Shown piece after piece: positions 38,550-48,414 of a stretch of DNA of 64,000 nt. The translations under genes were made by a program, and so were the position numbers. Where the stretch lies: the NCBI GenBank assembly GCA_017992695.1, contig JAGOOC010000004.1, positions 58,985 to 122,984 on the forward strand. The letters run 5' to 3'. How positions within the stretch are numbered: position 1 is the first letter of the stretch; each line of letters opens with the position of its first letter. Source of the DNA: Bacteroides sp. (GTDB lineage: Bacteria; Bacteroidota; Bacteroidia; Bacteroidales; Bacteroidaceae). The notes beneath the pieces were generated by a model, which did no database searches, was not told the DNA's origin, and worked only from the letters and a program-made list of their open reading frames with translations.

Positions 38550-39858
38550 TGAACAGCGCGTTGCTTAACGATTGCAGGGCTTTATTCTTATCGCATTCGC
38601 GGATAAGGAAAGAGATGTTGTAGTTGCTTCCACCAAAAGAGATCATACGTACAGGAAGATCGTGCATAGCATCGAGCGCTTTAGCCTCAAATCCTACATT
38701 TTCCCAATCTAAGTCGCCCACCACACAGATGATGCACATGTCTTTATCAACCGTTACCGTACCATACTTCTTCAGATCGTCCAGAATCTCATTCAAGTGT
38801 TTGGTGTTGTCAATGGATACCGAAACACCCACTTCCGACGTACAAACCATATCAATGGAGGTTTGATAGCTCTCAAAGATCTCGAACACCTTGCGCAAGA
38901 ATCCGTGAGCCAACAACATGCGGCTCGACTTAATCTTGATAGCCGTGATGTTCTCTTTAGCAGCAACCGCTTTGATCTTTCCCTTTTCAGTATGGTTTGA
39001 GATCATGGTTCCGGGAGCATCAGGCTCTATTGTATTGAGCAAACGAACCGGGATATTGGCATATTTAGCCGGCTGAATACAGGTAGGATGCAAAATCTTT
39101 GCACCGAAATAAGCCAGCTCGGCAGCCTCTTCGAAGTGCAGTTGACGCACCGGAGAGGTTTTATCCACAATACGGGGGTCGTTGTTATGCATACCGTCAA
39201 TATCGGTCCAGATCTGAATTTCGCTTGCATGGATAGCTGCGCCAATCAGCGAAGCGGTATAGTCACTGCCTCCACGTTGCAGGTTGTCTATCTCGCCATA
39301 CGCATTGCGGCAGATGTACCCTTGTGTAATGTATATTTCAGCCTCGGGATAAAGTTCCAGCTGCGTTTGAAGCTTCTCCTTGATATAACCCGGATCGGGC
39401 TCTGCGTTCTTGTCGGTACGCATATATTCCAAAGCCGGAAGCAATATAGATTTCACTCCACACTCTTGCAAATAGAAGTTGACCAAAGCCGTAGAGATCA
39501 ACTCGCCTTGTGCCAGCACCACCTTCTCTTCGAACAGCGTGAAAAGATCTTTAGTGTACGAGCGAATGTAGTCAAAATGAGATTTTATGACTTCTTGACC
39601 CTTCTGTTTATACTCGGGGGTAGCATAAAGTTCATCAACATGCTGTTTGTATTTACTCTCCAGCTTATTGATTATCTCGTTAGCACCCTCGGGGTTTTTC
39701 TTATACAGATAATCCGAAATCTCCACCAATGTATTCGTTGTACCCGACATAGCCGAGAGAACAACAATCTTTCTTTCACCATCGGTAATCAATTTGGCCA
39801 CTTCTTTTATTCGCTGAGCAGAACCTACAGAAGTACCTCCAAACTTTAATACTTTCAT
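38539..39858 (-). CDS. lysC: Aspartate kinase (monofunctional)
   Basis: 439 aa. The kinase opens with KFGGTSVGSAQRI, and the C-terminal part (about 300-439) holds two ACT domains (KIKSSRMLLAHGFLRKVFE region and CIICVVGDLDW). The ACT domains suggest feedback inhibition, most likely by lysine given the overlap with lysA. It phosphorylates aspartate in the first step towards lysine, threonine and methionine. ftsE lies 27 bp upstream. Confidence 0.94.
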   Translation of the reverse strand: MKVLKFGGTSVGSAQRIKEVAKLITDGERKIVVLSAMSGTTNTLVEISDYLYKKNPEGANEIINKLESKYKQHVDELYATPEYKQKGQEVIKSHFDYIRSYTKDLFTLFEEKVVLAQGELISTALVNFYLQECGVKSILLPALEYMRTDKNAEPDPGYIKEKLQTQLELYPEAEIYITQGYICRNAYGEIDNLQRGGSDYTASLIGAAIHASEIQIWTDIDGMHNNDPRIVDKTSPVRQLHFEEAAELAYFGAKILHPTCIQPAKYANIPVRLLNTIEPDAPGTMISNHTEKGKIKAVAAKENITAIKIKSSRMLLAHGFLRKVFEIFESYQTSIDMVCTSEVGVSVSIDNTKHLNEILDDLKKYGTVTVDKDMCIICVVGDLDWENVGFEAKALDAMHDLPVRMISFGGSNYNISFLIRECDKNKALQSLSNALFNGK

Positions 39859-39885
39859 TTTTGTTAGTGTGTTAAAAATTAGTAT

Positions 39886-40587
39886 CTATTTTAAATCTAT
39901 CTTATCATAAAACTCGGCCGTCACATCGGTGATGCGATGATTGGCACACCGGTATACCCTACCGGGGTATTCTTTCAACAGATGCAAATTATGGGTAGTC
40001 ATCAGTACCGATGAACCCGATTTGCAAATATTGCGCAACAACTCTACAATCGCCCTTCCGGTATCTACATCCAAGTTCCCGGTGGGTTCATCGGCCAGAA
40101 TAAGCGCAGGCGAATTGAGCACTGCTCGCGCTATAACGATGCGCTGCTGCTCCCCACCCGAAAGTTCGTTGGGCAGCTTATAGCCTTTATTGCTCATGCC
40201 CACTAACTGCAACACCTCTTCAATGCGATCATTCATCTCTTGTTTGTGCTTCCAGCCGGTGGCACGAAGCACAAACTCAAGGTTGTTGTAAACCGTGCGA
40301 TCAGTGAGCAGCTGAAAATCTTGAAACACGATTCCCAGCCTACGTCTCAACTGAGGAATGTGCTTGCGTTTCATCGTGCGCAGGTCGTATCCCAGCACTT
40401 GAGCTTCGCCCTCTTGAATGCCCAGTTCGGCATAAACTGTTTTGAGTAGCGTCGATTTCCCTGTACCCACCTTACCGATGAGGTAAACAAACTCTCCTTT
40501 GCGCAGTTGCAGATTGACATCGCTCAGCACGTGGAGGTCTTGTTGGTGTATCTCTACTCCTTTATAATCAATTAATGTTTCGTCCAT
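39886..40587 (-). CDS. ftsE: FtsE-like cell-division ABC ATPase
   Basis: 233 aa. Walker A is GKVGTGKS (38-45), the signature [16 protein letters not shown] and Walker [13 protein letters not shown]. FtsE pairs with the membrane protein FtsX to activate peptidoglycan hydrolases at the septum. ftsX is not adjacent here. The start lies 16 bp inside the end of hisIE, and lysC follows, so it is embedded in an amino-acid operon, which is common in Bacteroides. Confidence 0.85.
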   Translation of the reverse strand: MDETLIDYKGVEIHQQDLHVLSDVNLQLRKGEFVYLIGKVGTGKSTLLKTVYAELGIQEGEAQVLGYDLRTMKRKHIPQLRRRLGIVFQDFQLLTDRTVYNNLEFVLRATGWKHKQEMNDRIEEVLQLVGMSNKGYKLPNELSGGEQQRIVIARAVLNSPALILADEPTGNLDVDTGRAIVELLRNICKSGSSVLMTTHNLHLLKEYPGRVYRCANHRITDVTAEFYDKIDLK

Positions 40588-41183
40588 GAAGCGCTATGTC
40601 TAACCTGTAATTCGCGTGCCAAATCTTCGAGGCTATAGCCCTTTGAAGTAAGCAACACAATCAGGTGATAAATCAAATCGGAGCTTTCATAAATCAATCG
40701 GGCGTCGGTGCCATTGGTGGCTTCGATCACGGCCTCAACCGCCTCTTCGCCTACTTTCTGGGCCATTTTATTGACACCTGATTGAAATAGACTAGTGGTG
40801 TATGACCCTTCGGGCATCTCGGCATGGCGCCGGTCAATGAAATCTTGCAGCTGCTTAAGAAACATGATCGGTTCTTCGTTCTTCTCTCCCCAACAAGTGT
40901 CGGTTCCGGTGTGACACACAGGGCCAACGGGATTTACTTCAATAAGCAATGTATCCTTATCGCAGTCTTCTTTGATCGAAACAACGTCGAGAAAATTTCC
41001 GCTCTCCTCCCCTTTCGTCCACAAACGATTTTTGGTACGGCTAAAGAAAGTTACTTTTCCCGTTTCCACCGTTTTATCATAAGCTTCTTTGTTCATGAAG
41101 CCCAACATGAGCACTTTGCGGGTGCAGTTATCTTGTATAATAGCGGGAACGAGTCCATCCATTTTATCGAAATCTAAGTTCAT
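40572..41183 (-). CDS. hisIE: HisIE: phosphoribosyl-AMP cyclohydrolase / phosphoribosyl-ATP pyrophosphatase
   Basis: 203 aa, a fusion of HisI (residues 1-110, VNPVGPVCHTGTDTCWG with zinc-binding cysteines) and HisE (about 115-203, VGEEAVEAVIEATNG). It does steps 2 and 3 of histidine synthesis. It ends the hisH-hisA-hisF-hisIE run and overlaps ftsE by 16 bp. Confidence 0.94.
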   Translation of the reverse strand: MNLDFDKMDGLVPAIIQDNCTRKVLMLGFMNKEAYDKTVETGKVTFFSRTKNRLWTKGEESGNFLDVVSIKEDCDKDTLLIEVNPVGPVCHTGTDTCWGEKNEEPIMFLKQLQDFIDRRHAEMPEGSYTTSLFQSGVNKMAQKVGEEAVEAVIEATNGTDARLIYESSDLIYHLIVLLTSKGYSLEDLARELQVRHSASWTKH

Positions 41184-41238
41184 GTTCTTTTTAATTAATT
41201 ACGAATTACTAATTTACGTATAACGATAGGCAAGACAT

Positions 41239-41994
41239 TCAACATCTTACCGAGATTCCTTGTGCACAAAGATACGATTTTAAATCGGGAATTCGAATCT
41301 CTCCAAAGTGAAAAACGCTGGCTGCCAATGCAGCATCGGCCTTTCCTTTAGTGAAGGCATCTCGAAAATGATCCATCGTACCTGCACCACCCGATGCAAT
41401 AATAGGTATAGAGAGCCGCGCTGCCAATTGGGCAAGCGCTTCGTTGGCATAGCCTGTTTTCACGCCATCGTGATTCATGCTGGTAAACAAGAGCTCTCCC
41501 GCACCACGTTCTTGTGCCTCGAACGCCCAGTCGAACAGTGTTTTATCTGTTTCAATGCGTCCGCCATTCAAGAAACATTTCCACGTCGTCTCCGTCTGCT
41601 TGGCATCAACAGCCAGCACGCAAACTTGCGAACCAAAGTGCTTGGCTATCTCTTCGATGAGCTCGGGTCGGCGAATGGCAGAGGAGTTAATCGATATTTT
41701 ATCGGCACCGGCATTGAGCAAGCGGTCAACATCGGCCAACTCGTTGATGCCTCCACCTACGGTAAAGGGAATGTTTATATTCTCGGCTATGCGTTTGACC
41801 AGTTCTGTAAAGGTTTTACGTCCTTCGTGACTGGCAGTAATGTCTAAAAAGGTCAATTCATCGGCACCTTGTTCACTATACGCACGAGCCAGTTCAACCG
41901 GATCACCGGCCTGACGAAGGTTGACAAAATTGGTTCCTTTCACCGTTTGCCCATCTTTAATATCAAGGCAGGGAATTATTCTTTTTGCTAACAT
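41239..41994 (-). CDS. hisF: Imidazole glycerol phosphate synthase, cyclase subunit
   Basis: 251 aa. A half-barrel duplication is seen with the two catalytic aspartates in [16 protein letters not shown] and [10 protein letters not shown], and phosphate loops VGGGIN and [10 protein letters not shown]. HisF uses ammonia from HisH to make imidazole glycerol phosphate and AICAR. It follows hisA by 18 bp. Confidence 0.95.
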   Translation of the reverse strand: MLAKRIIPCLDIKDGQTVKGTNFVNLRQAGDPVELARAYSEQGADELTFLDITASHEGRKTFTELVKRIAENINIPFTVGGGINELADVDRLLNAGADKISINSSAIRRPELIEEIAKHFGSQVCVLAVDAKQTETTWKCFLNGGRIETDKTLFDWAFEAQERGAGELLFTSMNHDGVKTGYANEALAQLAARLSIPIIASGGAGTMDHFRDAFTKGKADAALAASVFHFGEIRIPDLKSYLCAQGISVRC

Positions 41995-42012
41995 AGTGGT
42001 ATCAATTAATGG

Positions 42013-42732
42013 TTACAAGTAGCGCTGTAGTTCTTTAAAAGTGATGCGCCCTTCGTAGAATGCTTTTCCAAAGATTACAGCCGGAATACCGGCCTCTTCA
42101 AGCGCTTCGATATCACCAATATGACTTACACCCCCGCTGGCTATCAAGTAAAGCTCGGGGTGTTGATGCAGAATCTCTTTGTAAAGCTCCAGTGAAGGCC
42201 CTTCGAGCATGCCGTCGCAATCAATATCGGTACAGATGACTTTCGTAATCCCTTTGTTCACATATTCATCTAGAAATGGAAAGAGCTCACAATCGCTTCC
42301 CTCCTTCCATCCGTTTACGGCAATCTTCCGATCTTTCACATCAGCTCCCAAGATGATTTTCTCAGCACCATACTGCTTGATCCAGCGTGTAAACAGTTCC
42401 GGATTCTTCACAGCAATGCTCCCTCCGGTTATCATCTGAGCACCGTTTTCAAAAGCAATGATCAAGTCTTCGTCGCTCTTTACTCCACCACCAAAATCAA
42501 TCACAAGCGATGTACGCAGTGCAATCTGCTCCAACAGACGATAGTTGACCACGTGATTGGAGGCAGCACCATCAAGATCGACTACGTGTAAGCGGCGAAT
42601 ACCATTCGCCTCAAACGCTTTAGCAACCTCTACGGGGTTCTCGTTATACACCTTTTTACTGTTGTAATCTCCTTGAGAAAGACGTACGCACTTTCCGTCA
42701 ATAATATCAATAGCGGGAATTAATTCTATCAT
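42013..42732 (-). CDS. hisA: ProFAR isomerase HisA
   Basis: 239 aa. The opening [20 protein letters not shown] has the catalytic aspartate; [11 protein letters not shown] and [10 protein letters not shown] bind the two phosphates. It isomerises ProFAR to PRFAR. Its ATG overlaps the hisH stop by 4 bp (ATGA). Confidence 0.95.
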   Translation of the reverse strand: MIELIPAIDIIDGKCVRLSQGDYNSKKVYNENPVEVAKAFEANGIRRLHVVDLDGAASNHVVNYRLLEQIALRTSLVIDFGGGVKSDEDLIIAFENGAQMITGGSIAVKNPELFTRWIKQYGAEKIILGADVKDRKIAVNGWKEGSDCELFPFLDEYVNKGITKVICTDIDCDGMLEGPSLELYKEILHQHPELYLIASGGVSHIGDIEALEEAGIPAVIFGKAFYEGRITFKELQRYL

Positions 42733-43322
42733 AGTAGTTCCAAAAAGTTCTTTACTATATGTTCGCCAACCGTTCCACTCTTCTCGGGGTGGAACTGCGT
42801 GGCGTAAAAATTATCTTTGTGAAGTGCTGCACTGAAGGGTTGAATGTAGTCGGTTTCGGCAGCGGTAAACTCGCACACGGGTACATAGAAACTATGCACA
42901 AAGTACACAAACGCTTCGGTGGTAAATCCATCAAAAAGCGCACTGTTTGTCTTGTTAATCGTATTCCAACCCATGTGAGGCACTTTATCCTCTTGTCGCT
43001 TGGGCACAAACCGCTTTACCGGAACATCGAATATGCCCAGACCATCTGTATCCCCCTCTTCAGAGTGGCTACACATCAACTGCATGCCCAAACAGATGCC
43101 TAGCACCGGCTGTCGAAGATTTTTAATGAGCTCATCCATCCCGGTTGCGCGTAAATACTGCATGGTGGTTTTGGCTTCGCCTACTCCGGGAAAGATCACT
43201 TTATCGGCTGTTCGCAACAGCTCTTTATCGGCCGTAATGGTGGCCTCTACGCCAAGACGTCTGAGCGCACAGTCCACCGAATGAATATTGCCTGCGTTGT
43301 ATTTTACTATTGCAACCTTCAT
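42729..43322 (-). CDS. hisH: Imidazole glycerol phosphate synthase, glutaminase subunit
   Basis: 197 aa. The glutamine amidotransferase triad is visible: cysteine in [10 protein letters not shown] and histidine/glutamate in [12 protein letters not shown]. It supplies ammonia to HisF. It is the first his gene in this run; the earlier genes of the pathway are elsewhere. Confidence 0.95.
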   Translation of the reverse strand: MKVAIVKYNAGNIHSVDCALRRLGVEATITADKELLRTADKVIFPGVGEAKTTMQYLRATGMDELIKNLRQPVLGICLGMQLMCSHSEEGDTDGLGIFDVPVKRFVPKRQEDKVPHMGWNTINKTNSALFDGFTTEAFVYFVHSFYVPVCEFTAAETDYIQPFSAALHKDNFYATQFHPEKSGTVGEHIVKNFLELL

Positions 43323-43390
43323 ATCTTTCGTAAATTAAAGTGCAATAACCGTTTAGGTATCGTCATCATTGTATCTTGCTCTCCTATATT

Positions 43391-43414
43391 CAGGCAGCTT
43401 CATTGCGCTGCCTG
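43391..43414 (-). terminator. Small hairpin between hisH and the NMO-like gene
   Basis: CAGGCAGC and GCTGCCTG form an 8-bp stem with an 8-nt loop, 106 bp past the stop of the gene at 43520. No clear T-run follows on the minus strand, so terminator function is uncertain. Confidence 0.35.
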
Positions 43415-43519
43415 ATGATTTTAGCTGGCAAAAATAACGATTTATTGCAAAATCACGAAATATTAAAGCAATAAGTTTAGGTTAAAAGCAAAAAATCTAG
43501 CAGATAGAAAGATTTCTCT

Positions 43520-44608
43520 TCACCCAAGAGCCTCTTGAGACAAACGAGCGGCGTTAAACTCTTGCACAAGTTCGGCCATCGTTTCTTTGACCGACATAAT
43601 GCGCCGGGCCTTCGTCACACATGAACCAGCAAAGGCAAACCCATGATCAAAATTACCTTTGTACGCTTGATAAAGAGCCAAAGCGATACAATAAGGAGCC
43701 TTTTCTACGTCGCACGTACGAATGCAGTTGTAGGCACAATTCTTTGGTTGTCGCAATCCTGCTTTCACCTTTTCGAGGAAATTGCTGCGAATAGCTCGCC
43801 CTGGCATACCTACAGGGCTTTTAATAATCTCCACATCCTTATCTGTTGCATGAACATATTGTTGTTTGAACACGATGGACGCATCACACTCATCAGTAGT
43901 AACAAAACGAGTACCCATCTGCACACCCGAAGCACCAAGCTCCATCATGCGATAAATATCTTCGCCCGTAAAAATACCACCGGCAGCTATCACCGGAATC
44001 TTTCTGTTGTGTTTTATTTCAAATGGAAGTACCTCGGCCACTACTTGAGCCAATAACGTCTCAAGCGAATAGTTCTCATCCTCAAGCTGAGACACTTTAT
44101 ACCCTAAATGCCCCCCGGCTTGCGGTCCTTCGAGCACAATAGCCGCAGGAAGGTATTGATACGTGCTCTCCCACTTCTGACAAATCAGTTTGGCTGCACG
44201 AGCCGAAGAGACGATGGGCACCAGTTCGGTAACACTGTCTTCGGTTAAGTAAGCGGGTAAATCTAGCGGAAGCCCTGCTCCGCAAAACAAGACGTCGACT
44301 TTCTCCGCGATAGACGTCTTAACCAATTCAGCAAAATTAGAAAGTGCTACCATAACGTTAACACCAATGATACCCTTTGTTTTCTCACGCGCCTTGCGTA
44401 TCTCTTCGATCAAACCAAGGTTTCCGGCTTCCTTATAGTCGCTCGATAGTTTGGTATATAATAGACTAAGACCTGTAGCGGAAATTACCCCGATACCACC
44501 CTCATTGGCTACGGCAGAGGATAAACCGGATAACGAAACGCCTATACCCATACCACCTTGAATAATGGGTAAAATAGCAGTCAGACGACCAATCTGTAAT
44601 GTTTTCAT
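43520..44608 (-). CDS. Nitronate monooxygenase / 2-nitropropane dioxygenase-like protein
   Basis: 362 aa from the ATG at 44608, which gives the family start MKTLQIGRL; a longer frame to 44656 adds untypical residues. The TIM barrel has IIQGGMGIGVSLSGLSSAVA, VLEGPQAGGHLGY and AAGGIFTGEDIYRMMELGA (shortened), the FMN-binding features of the NMO/FabK family. An insertion rich in cysteine (NCAYNCIRTCDVEKAPYCIA) near the C-terminus is unlike FabK and typical of a clostridial/Bacteroidetes subgroup. It could oxidise nitronates, but in anaerobes the real reaction is uncertain. Confidence 0.8.
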   Translation of the reverse strand: MKTLQIGRLTAILPIIQGGMGIGVSLSGLSSAVANEGGIGVISATGLSLLYTKLSSDYKEAGNLGLIEEIRKAREKTKGIIGVNVMVALSNFAELVKTSIAEKVDVLFCGAGLPLDLPAYLTEDSVTELVPIVSSARAAKLICQKWESTYQYLPAAIVLEGPQAGGHLGYKVSQLEDENYSLETLLAQVVAEVLPFEIKHNRKIPVIAAGGIFTGEDIYRMMELGASGVQMGTRFVTTDECDASIVFKQQYVHATDKDVEIIKSPVGMPGRAIRSNFLEKVKAGLRQPKNCAYNCIRTCDVEKAPYCIALALYQAYKGNFDHGFAFAGSCVTKARRIMSVKETMAELVQEFNAARLSQEALG

Positions 44609-44872
44609 TCTGTTGTTTATAATAATGCGGATACATCTTGCCACGCATTCTGGCAATTAAGGCCGCAAAGGTAAGCACATTTATTTCAGCTTAGGAAGGA
44701 AGGCTGGTCTTTTTTTCTTTTTTCCTGTCCATTTTCTCTTTTTTTATCACTTTAGAAACAAAAGCGACTATTTATTATCCTAAAAAAACAAAGAAGTAAT
44801 ATAGTTCGCTATTGAAAAACAAGATCTTACCGTTTATATTGCACCTCCACAGTAAAAAAAACATTAAAATCA

Positions 44873-44902
44873 TTGCAGATATGCCAAAAACAACTACCTT
44901 TG
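44873..44902 (+). promoter_or_regulatory. Promoter of the tRNA-Asp pair
   Basis: TTG at 44873-44875, 19 nt, then TACCTTTG at 44895-44902, a full match to the Bacteroides -33/-7 consensus. It lies 47 bp before the first tRNA. Confidence 0.8.
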
Positions 44903-44949
44903 CACCCGCAATCGAGAGAGAATGCTAATTAAGAGTAAATGAAAATATT

Positions 44950-45023
44950 GGTTCGGTAGTTCAGTTGGTTAGAATACCTGCCTGTCACGCAGGGGGTCGC
45001 GGGTTCGAGTCCCGTCCGGACCG
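44950..45023 (+). tRNA. tRNA-Asp (GTC), first copy
   Basis: 74 nt. Acceptor GGTTCGG pairs with CCGGACC (one G-U), the anticodon stem CCTGC/GCAGG encloses CTGTCAC with anticodon GTC at 44984-44986, and the T-arm reads CGGGTTCGAGTCCCG. G is the discriminator and CCA is not encoded. Confidence 0.97.
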
Positions 45024-45055
45024 CTTTCGAAACGATTAATTAGAGTACACATACT

Positions 45056-45129
45056 GGTTCGGTAGTTCAGTTGGTTAGAATACCTGCCTGTCACGCAGGG
45101 GGTCGCGGGTTCGAGTCCCGTCCGGACCG
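45056..45129 (+). tRNA. tRNA-Asp (GTC), second copy
   Basis: Identical in all 74 bases to the copy at 44950 and 32 bp behind it, so both come from one transcript that ends at the terminator at 45171. Confidence 0.97.
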
Positions 45130-45170
45130 CTTAATGATAAACCATTTGGCGACATCAATAAGCAATAAAA

Positions 45171-45208
45171 AAGCGCTGTAATAATTCGTTATTACAGCGC
45201 TTTTTTTG
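45171..45208. terminator. Terminator for tRNA pair and ars operon
   Basis: AAGCGCTGTAATAA and TTATTACAGCGCTT form a stem with a TTCG-type loop and a T7 run on plus; A residues before it could serve the minus-strand permease gene. Confidence 0.85.
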
Positions 45209-45227
45209 TTGTATTAGGTACTAGATA

Positions 45228-46574
45228 CTAAAAGAAAGTACCGTAAACATAACCCGAAAACGTAGCCATTACAATGACGAGTGACACAAATACAATCGTT
45301 TTCTGTGTTCCCATCACACCACGAATCACCAACATGTTGGGTAGCGAAAGCGCCGGTCCGGCAAGAAGCAACGCCAATGCAGGGCCTTTACCCATCCCCG
45401 AAGCTAATAGACCTTGAATAATAGGCACTTCAGTCAAGGTTGCAAAATACATAAATGCGCCTGCAAAGCTTGCAAAGAAATTGGCTAGCAAAGAGTTCCC
45501 CCCCACTGCCCACGAAATCCATTCGTTCGGGATTACCCCTGCAATGGAAATGGAACCGTGTGTCGATCCAAGCAAGAATCCTGCGATAACAACACCAATA
45601 GCCAGTAGCGGCATTATTTGCTTAGCAAAACTCCATGCAGAAAGCGTCCATTCCCGGTTGTCTTCATCGTTTTTATCGAACAAAGTCATCAAACTTAATG
45701 CAGTGATGCCAACAATCATTGGCACAAGCGGAACAAATACAGGTGTTGATATCCATGCATTGGCCAAGAACGCTGACCCTGCCGTAGCAACAGCACCCGC
45801 TACAACCCATTCCCACTTTATCTTCAGCGCCTCTATCAACGAGTAGCAAAGCAAGAGGGCAAACCCACCCGTAATCAGCCATTTATACGAAAAGATGTAG
45901 TACCAAAAGCTACTTGTGTCATCCGCAGCAGGTCTTCCCCAGTTTGCAAAAACAAGGATTGCCACTAACGAAAAGAAGTGGAGTGCCGTTTGGCTCATCG
46001 GACGTTTTTCGGACACATCAGGAAAATTCATCTGCTCTTCCTTTTTAGCTTTCTCTTCCTTGCGGTAGATAAACGACATCACTAGGCCAATAATGATGGA
46101 GAAGCTAACTGCTCCGATGGTGCGGGCAATACCCATTTCAGCACCAAGAATGCGTGCCGTAAGAATGATGGATAAAATGCTGATAGCGGGACCTGAGTAT
46201 AGGAATGCAACGGCCGGACCTAAGCCTGCCCCTCGCTTGTAGATACTCGAAAAAAGAGGCAGTATGGTGCAAGAGCATACCGCTAAAATGGTTCCCGAAA
46301 CAGCAGCTACACTATACGCCACCCATTTCTTTGCATTTGCTCCAAAATACTTGAGTACAGCACCCTGACTGACAAATACAGCAATTACGCCTGCAATAAA
46401 AAAGGCTGGCAACAGGCACATCACAACGTGTTCTTGCGCATACCACTTCGACAGGTCGAGTGTAGCAGCCATAGCCGTCATGAATGTTTCATTGCCAACA
46501 GGCATGAAGAATACGGCTGCAAAGATCACTACAATCCAAAGCAGTGCTTTAAGTTCTTTACTTGTTTCCATCAT
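45228..46574 (-). CDS. Permease of the SO_0444 / ArsP-like efflux group
   Basis: 448 aa with about ten to twelve membrane helices in two related halves; each half has a Gly-Pro signature (VAFLYSGPAISILSIILTAR and LALLLAGPALSLPNMLVI). The first half has the cysteine motif CSCTILPLFSS, common in permeases of this group (former DUF318) that export metals or organoarsenicals. It is the last gene of the ars block; the small CxxC protein ends 1 bp upstream, so the two work together. Whether the cargo is arsenical, copper or zinc cannot be read from the sequence. Confidence 0.8.
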   Translation of the reverse strand: MMETSKELKALLWIVVIFAAVFFMPVGNETFMTAMAATLDLSKWYAQEHVVMCLLPAFFIAGVIAVFVSQGAVLKYFGANAKKWVAYSVAAVSGTILAVCSCTILPLFSSIYKRGAGLGPAVAFLYSGPAISILSIILTARILGAEMGIARTIGAVSFSIIIGLVMSFIYRKEEKAKKEEQMNFPDVSEKRPMSQTALHFFSLVAILVFANWGRPAADDTSSFWYYIFSYKWLITGGFALLLCYSLIEALKIKWEWVVAGAVATAGSAFLANAWISTPVFVPLVPMIVGITALSLMTLFDKNDEDNREWTLSAWSFAKQIMPLLAIGVVIAGFLLGSTHGSISIAGVIPNEWISWAVGGNSLLANFFASFAGAFMYFATLTEVPIIQGLLASGMGKGPALALLLAGPALSLPNMLVIRGVMGTQKTIVFVSLVIVMATFSGYVYGTFF

Positions 46575-46575
46575 T

Positions 46576-46809
46576 TTATAGACCTAATGCTTGCCGAACC
46601 TCTGCCTCGGTAGGAACCCGCCCTTTGATTTTAACCACTCCATCCACTACAACGGCAGGCGTTGCAATAATATTAAACTTCATGATCTCCATGATGTCCT
46701 CAACTTTAACAATGGTTGCACTTATTCCGGCCTCCGCAACCACTTTCTCTACAACAGCATATACTGTTTTACACTTGGCACATCCGGTGCCTAATACTTT
46801 AATTTCCAT
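46576..46809 (-). CDS. Small thioredoxin-fold CxxC protein (ArsE-like)
   Basis: 77 aa, a minimal thioredoxin-like fold (TM0996/MTH895 type) with the redox motif GTGCAKC (C10, C13) and the cis-proline in ATPAVVVDG. In Bacteroides ars operons a protein of this kind sits with the ArsF- and ArsG-like proteins; the ArsE name is assigned by that context. It may pass electrons or metal to the neighbouring permeases. It lies 11 bp after the ArsG-like gene. Confidence 0.8.
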   Translation of the reverse strand: MEIKVLGTGCAKCKTVYAVVEKVVAEAGISATIVKVEDIMEIMKFNIIATPAVVVDGVVKIKGRVPTEAEVRQALGL

Positions 46810-46820
46810 ATCATTATTTA

Positions 46821-47525
46821 TTAAAGATACATAGCGATGTAATATACCCCAACGAGTATAAATATCGCAGCAATTACACGTTTAAACCATTTCTCAAAAC
46901 TCTTCATGCCGTTATAAAATTTGCCAAGGCTAGCCATACTGTAAGCCAACAGGTAAGCTATTGCAATAACGGGCAAACCGGTTGCAAGGGCAAAAACAGG
47001 AGGCAAAAGAAGCCCCGAGGGTGCTGCCATGGTCATGGGAATCAACACTCCAAAATAAAGCACTCCACTAAACGGACAAAATGCCAAGGCAAACGCTACC
47101 CCCATAATAAAGGCATTCCAATACCCGCCCGTCTGTCTCTTTTCGTTTACCTGTGGATTCAACTTGTCGAACAGTGGGATGTTGAGCGTTATCAGATCCA
47201 GCATCAAAACCCCAACCAGTACAAGTGCTACTCCGAGCCACATTCCACCCACCTCTTGTAGCAGTTTAGCTACTTTGAATTGGCTTGCTCCGAAGTAGAA
47301 TATAAGTCCTAAAGTCGTATAGCTGAACATTCGTCCCAGTGTATAGAAAACACCGTTGAACAGCACTCTACTCTTTTCGTTAATGTCTTTGCTTAGGTAG
47401 GCTGTTGCCGTTATGTTTGTTGCCAGAGGACACGGACTGATCGCCGTCATCAAGCCCAATACAAACGCTGTCCATAGAGGTAGGTCGCTTTTATAAGTAT
47501 CGACCATTTGTTGTAACCACTCCAT
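46821..47525 (-). CDS. CcdA-like membrane protein, ArsG family
   Basis: 234 aa with six membrane helices. SPCPLATN and AFCPFSGVLYFG hold the two cysteine-proline motifs of the CcdA/DsbD transmembrane electron carriers. Related proteins encoded in ars operons have been called ArsG and linked to efflux of trivalent aromatic arsenicals. Here the gene is 1 bp after a thioredoxin-fold lipoprotein gene, so a redox relay across the membrane is equally possible. Confidence 0.78.
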   Translation of the reverse strand: MEWLQQMVDTYKSDLPLWTAFVLGLMTAISPCPLATNITATAYLSKDINEKSRVLFNGVFYTLGRMFSYTTLGLIFYFGASQFKVAKLLQEVGGMWLGVALVLVGVLMLDLITLNIPLFDKLNPQVNEKRQTGGYWNAFIMGVAFALAFCPFSGVLYFGVLIPMTMAAPSGLLLPPVFALATGLPVIAIAYLLAYSMASLGKFYNGMKSFEKWFKRVIAAIFILVGVYYIAMYL

Positions 47526-47526
47526 A

Positions 47527-47958
47527 CTAATTTAATCTGTCAGCCACTTCGCTCTTAACCAATTCAATCAGCACATCAGGGTTGTTTACCGCATTGGCAA
47601 ATGCCTGCTCCGTGATGTTTATCGAATTATTTCCACCTTTGTCTATAATAAGCCCATTCCAAGAGATCTCATACTTCTCTACAAGTGCCTCATTAGCCTT
47701 ATCATCGGTAGAAAGAGGCATAAACTTCACCTTAGCATTTGAAGCGTAATTTGCTTCGATGGCCTCTTTAACGACTTTCTCTACGGCATTGCACGTCATG
47801 CAACGCTGCTTTCCATGAAAGTAATACACATAAACGGTGTTAGCATCTTCCATCTTGGTTTCCGTTGCTTCACTTGTAGGCTGTACTTTCTTTTGCCCAC
47901 CATTACCACATGCTGTAACCAATAAAAGGCTCAACACTATCCAAAGAATTTTCTTCAT
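47527..47958 (-). CDS. Thioredoxin-fold lipoprotein, ArsF-like
   Basis: 143 aa. A lipoprotein signal ends at VTAC (C17); after a linker a thioredoxin-like domain carries YFHGKQRCMTCNAVEK with the CxxC pair C53/C56. RefSeq-type annotation calls this group the ArsF family, subunit of a nitrophenyl compound nitroreductase. It is probably exposed in the periplasm and could receive electrons from the CcdA-like partner downstream. It lies 61 bp after arsR. Confidence 0.75.
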   Translation of the reverse strand: MKKILWIVLSLLLVTACGNGGQKKVQPTSEATETKMEDANTVYVYYFHGKQRCMTCNAVEKVVKEAIEANYASNAKVKFMPLSTDDKANEALVEKYEISWNGLIIDKGGNNSINITEQAFANAVNNPDVLIELVKSEVADRLN

Positions 47959-48019
47959 ATAAATTTGAATTTAAGTCATTAGAGAATTAAAATCCTCATC
48001 GTTATCTCATTCTGTTTTT

Positions 48020-48349
48020 TTACGATTCACACGATTCACAGTTATTGTCGTTGGTGAACAAGCCACCAAATAGTTTTTGAGCCACCGCCCACCGCTCTTT
48101 GTTTATGCAGTATTTAACGGTCGGAAGAGTGATGGTTCCTTGTATGAGTCCGGCGTCTTTTAACTCGTTCAAATGCTGCGAAAGTGTACTTTTCGCAACA
48201 GGAATAACCTCCGACATATCGCCATGATAGCAACACTTCTGACTGAGAAGCATCTGTATAATAGCAATGCGAACAGGGTGCCCCAATGCTTTTGCCATCC
48301 GAGCGATTAGTTCTTGTTCCTCAGTGAATGCTTTTTTCTGTTTCATCAT
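48020..48349 (-). CDS. arsR: ArsR-type arsenic-responsive repressor
   Basis: 109 aa. A winged helix (ALGHPVRIAIIQMLL, then VIPVAKSTLSQHLNELKDAGL, shortened) has a cysteine pair C39/C40 just before the recognition helix, where E. coli ArsR has its CxC arsenite site, plus C81 and a C-terminal NCESCES (C104, C107). Arsenite binding should release it from DNA. An inverted repeat GTTCG-N8-CGAAC lies 13 bp before its start. A decayed duplicate lies at 50004. It sits mid-operon between acr3 and the ArsF-like gene. Confidence 0.9.
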   Translation of the reverse strand: MMKQKKAFTEEQELIARMAKALGHPVRIAIIQMLLSQKCCYHGDMSEVIPVAKSTLSQHLNELKDAGLIQGTITLPTVKYCINKERWAVAQKLFGGLFTNDNNCESCES

Positions 48350-48361
48350 TACATTTAGTTA

Positions 48362-48379
48362 GTTCGCAAATACACGAAC
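48362..48379 (-). promoter_or_regulatory. ArsR operator overlapping the arsR -7 region
   Basis: GTTCG and CGAAC flank an 8-nt spacer. On the minus strand the spacer reads TGTATTTG, one base off the -7 consensus, so repressor bound here would cover the promoter. The same operator occurs at 50215. Confidence 0.65.
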
Positions 48380-48414
48380 GATGTGTTGTGATTGATTCTT
48401 TTTCTTTTACCGAC

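Noticed and set aside
39088-39849. 253-codon plus frame opposite lysC
   Set aside because: Antisense to the aspartate kinase domain; composition typical of a shadow.
44950-45129. Tandem tRNA pair as an integration site
   Set aside because: Both copies are whole and there is no integrase gene or att repeat near; a simple tandem duplication explains it.
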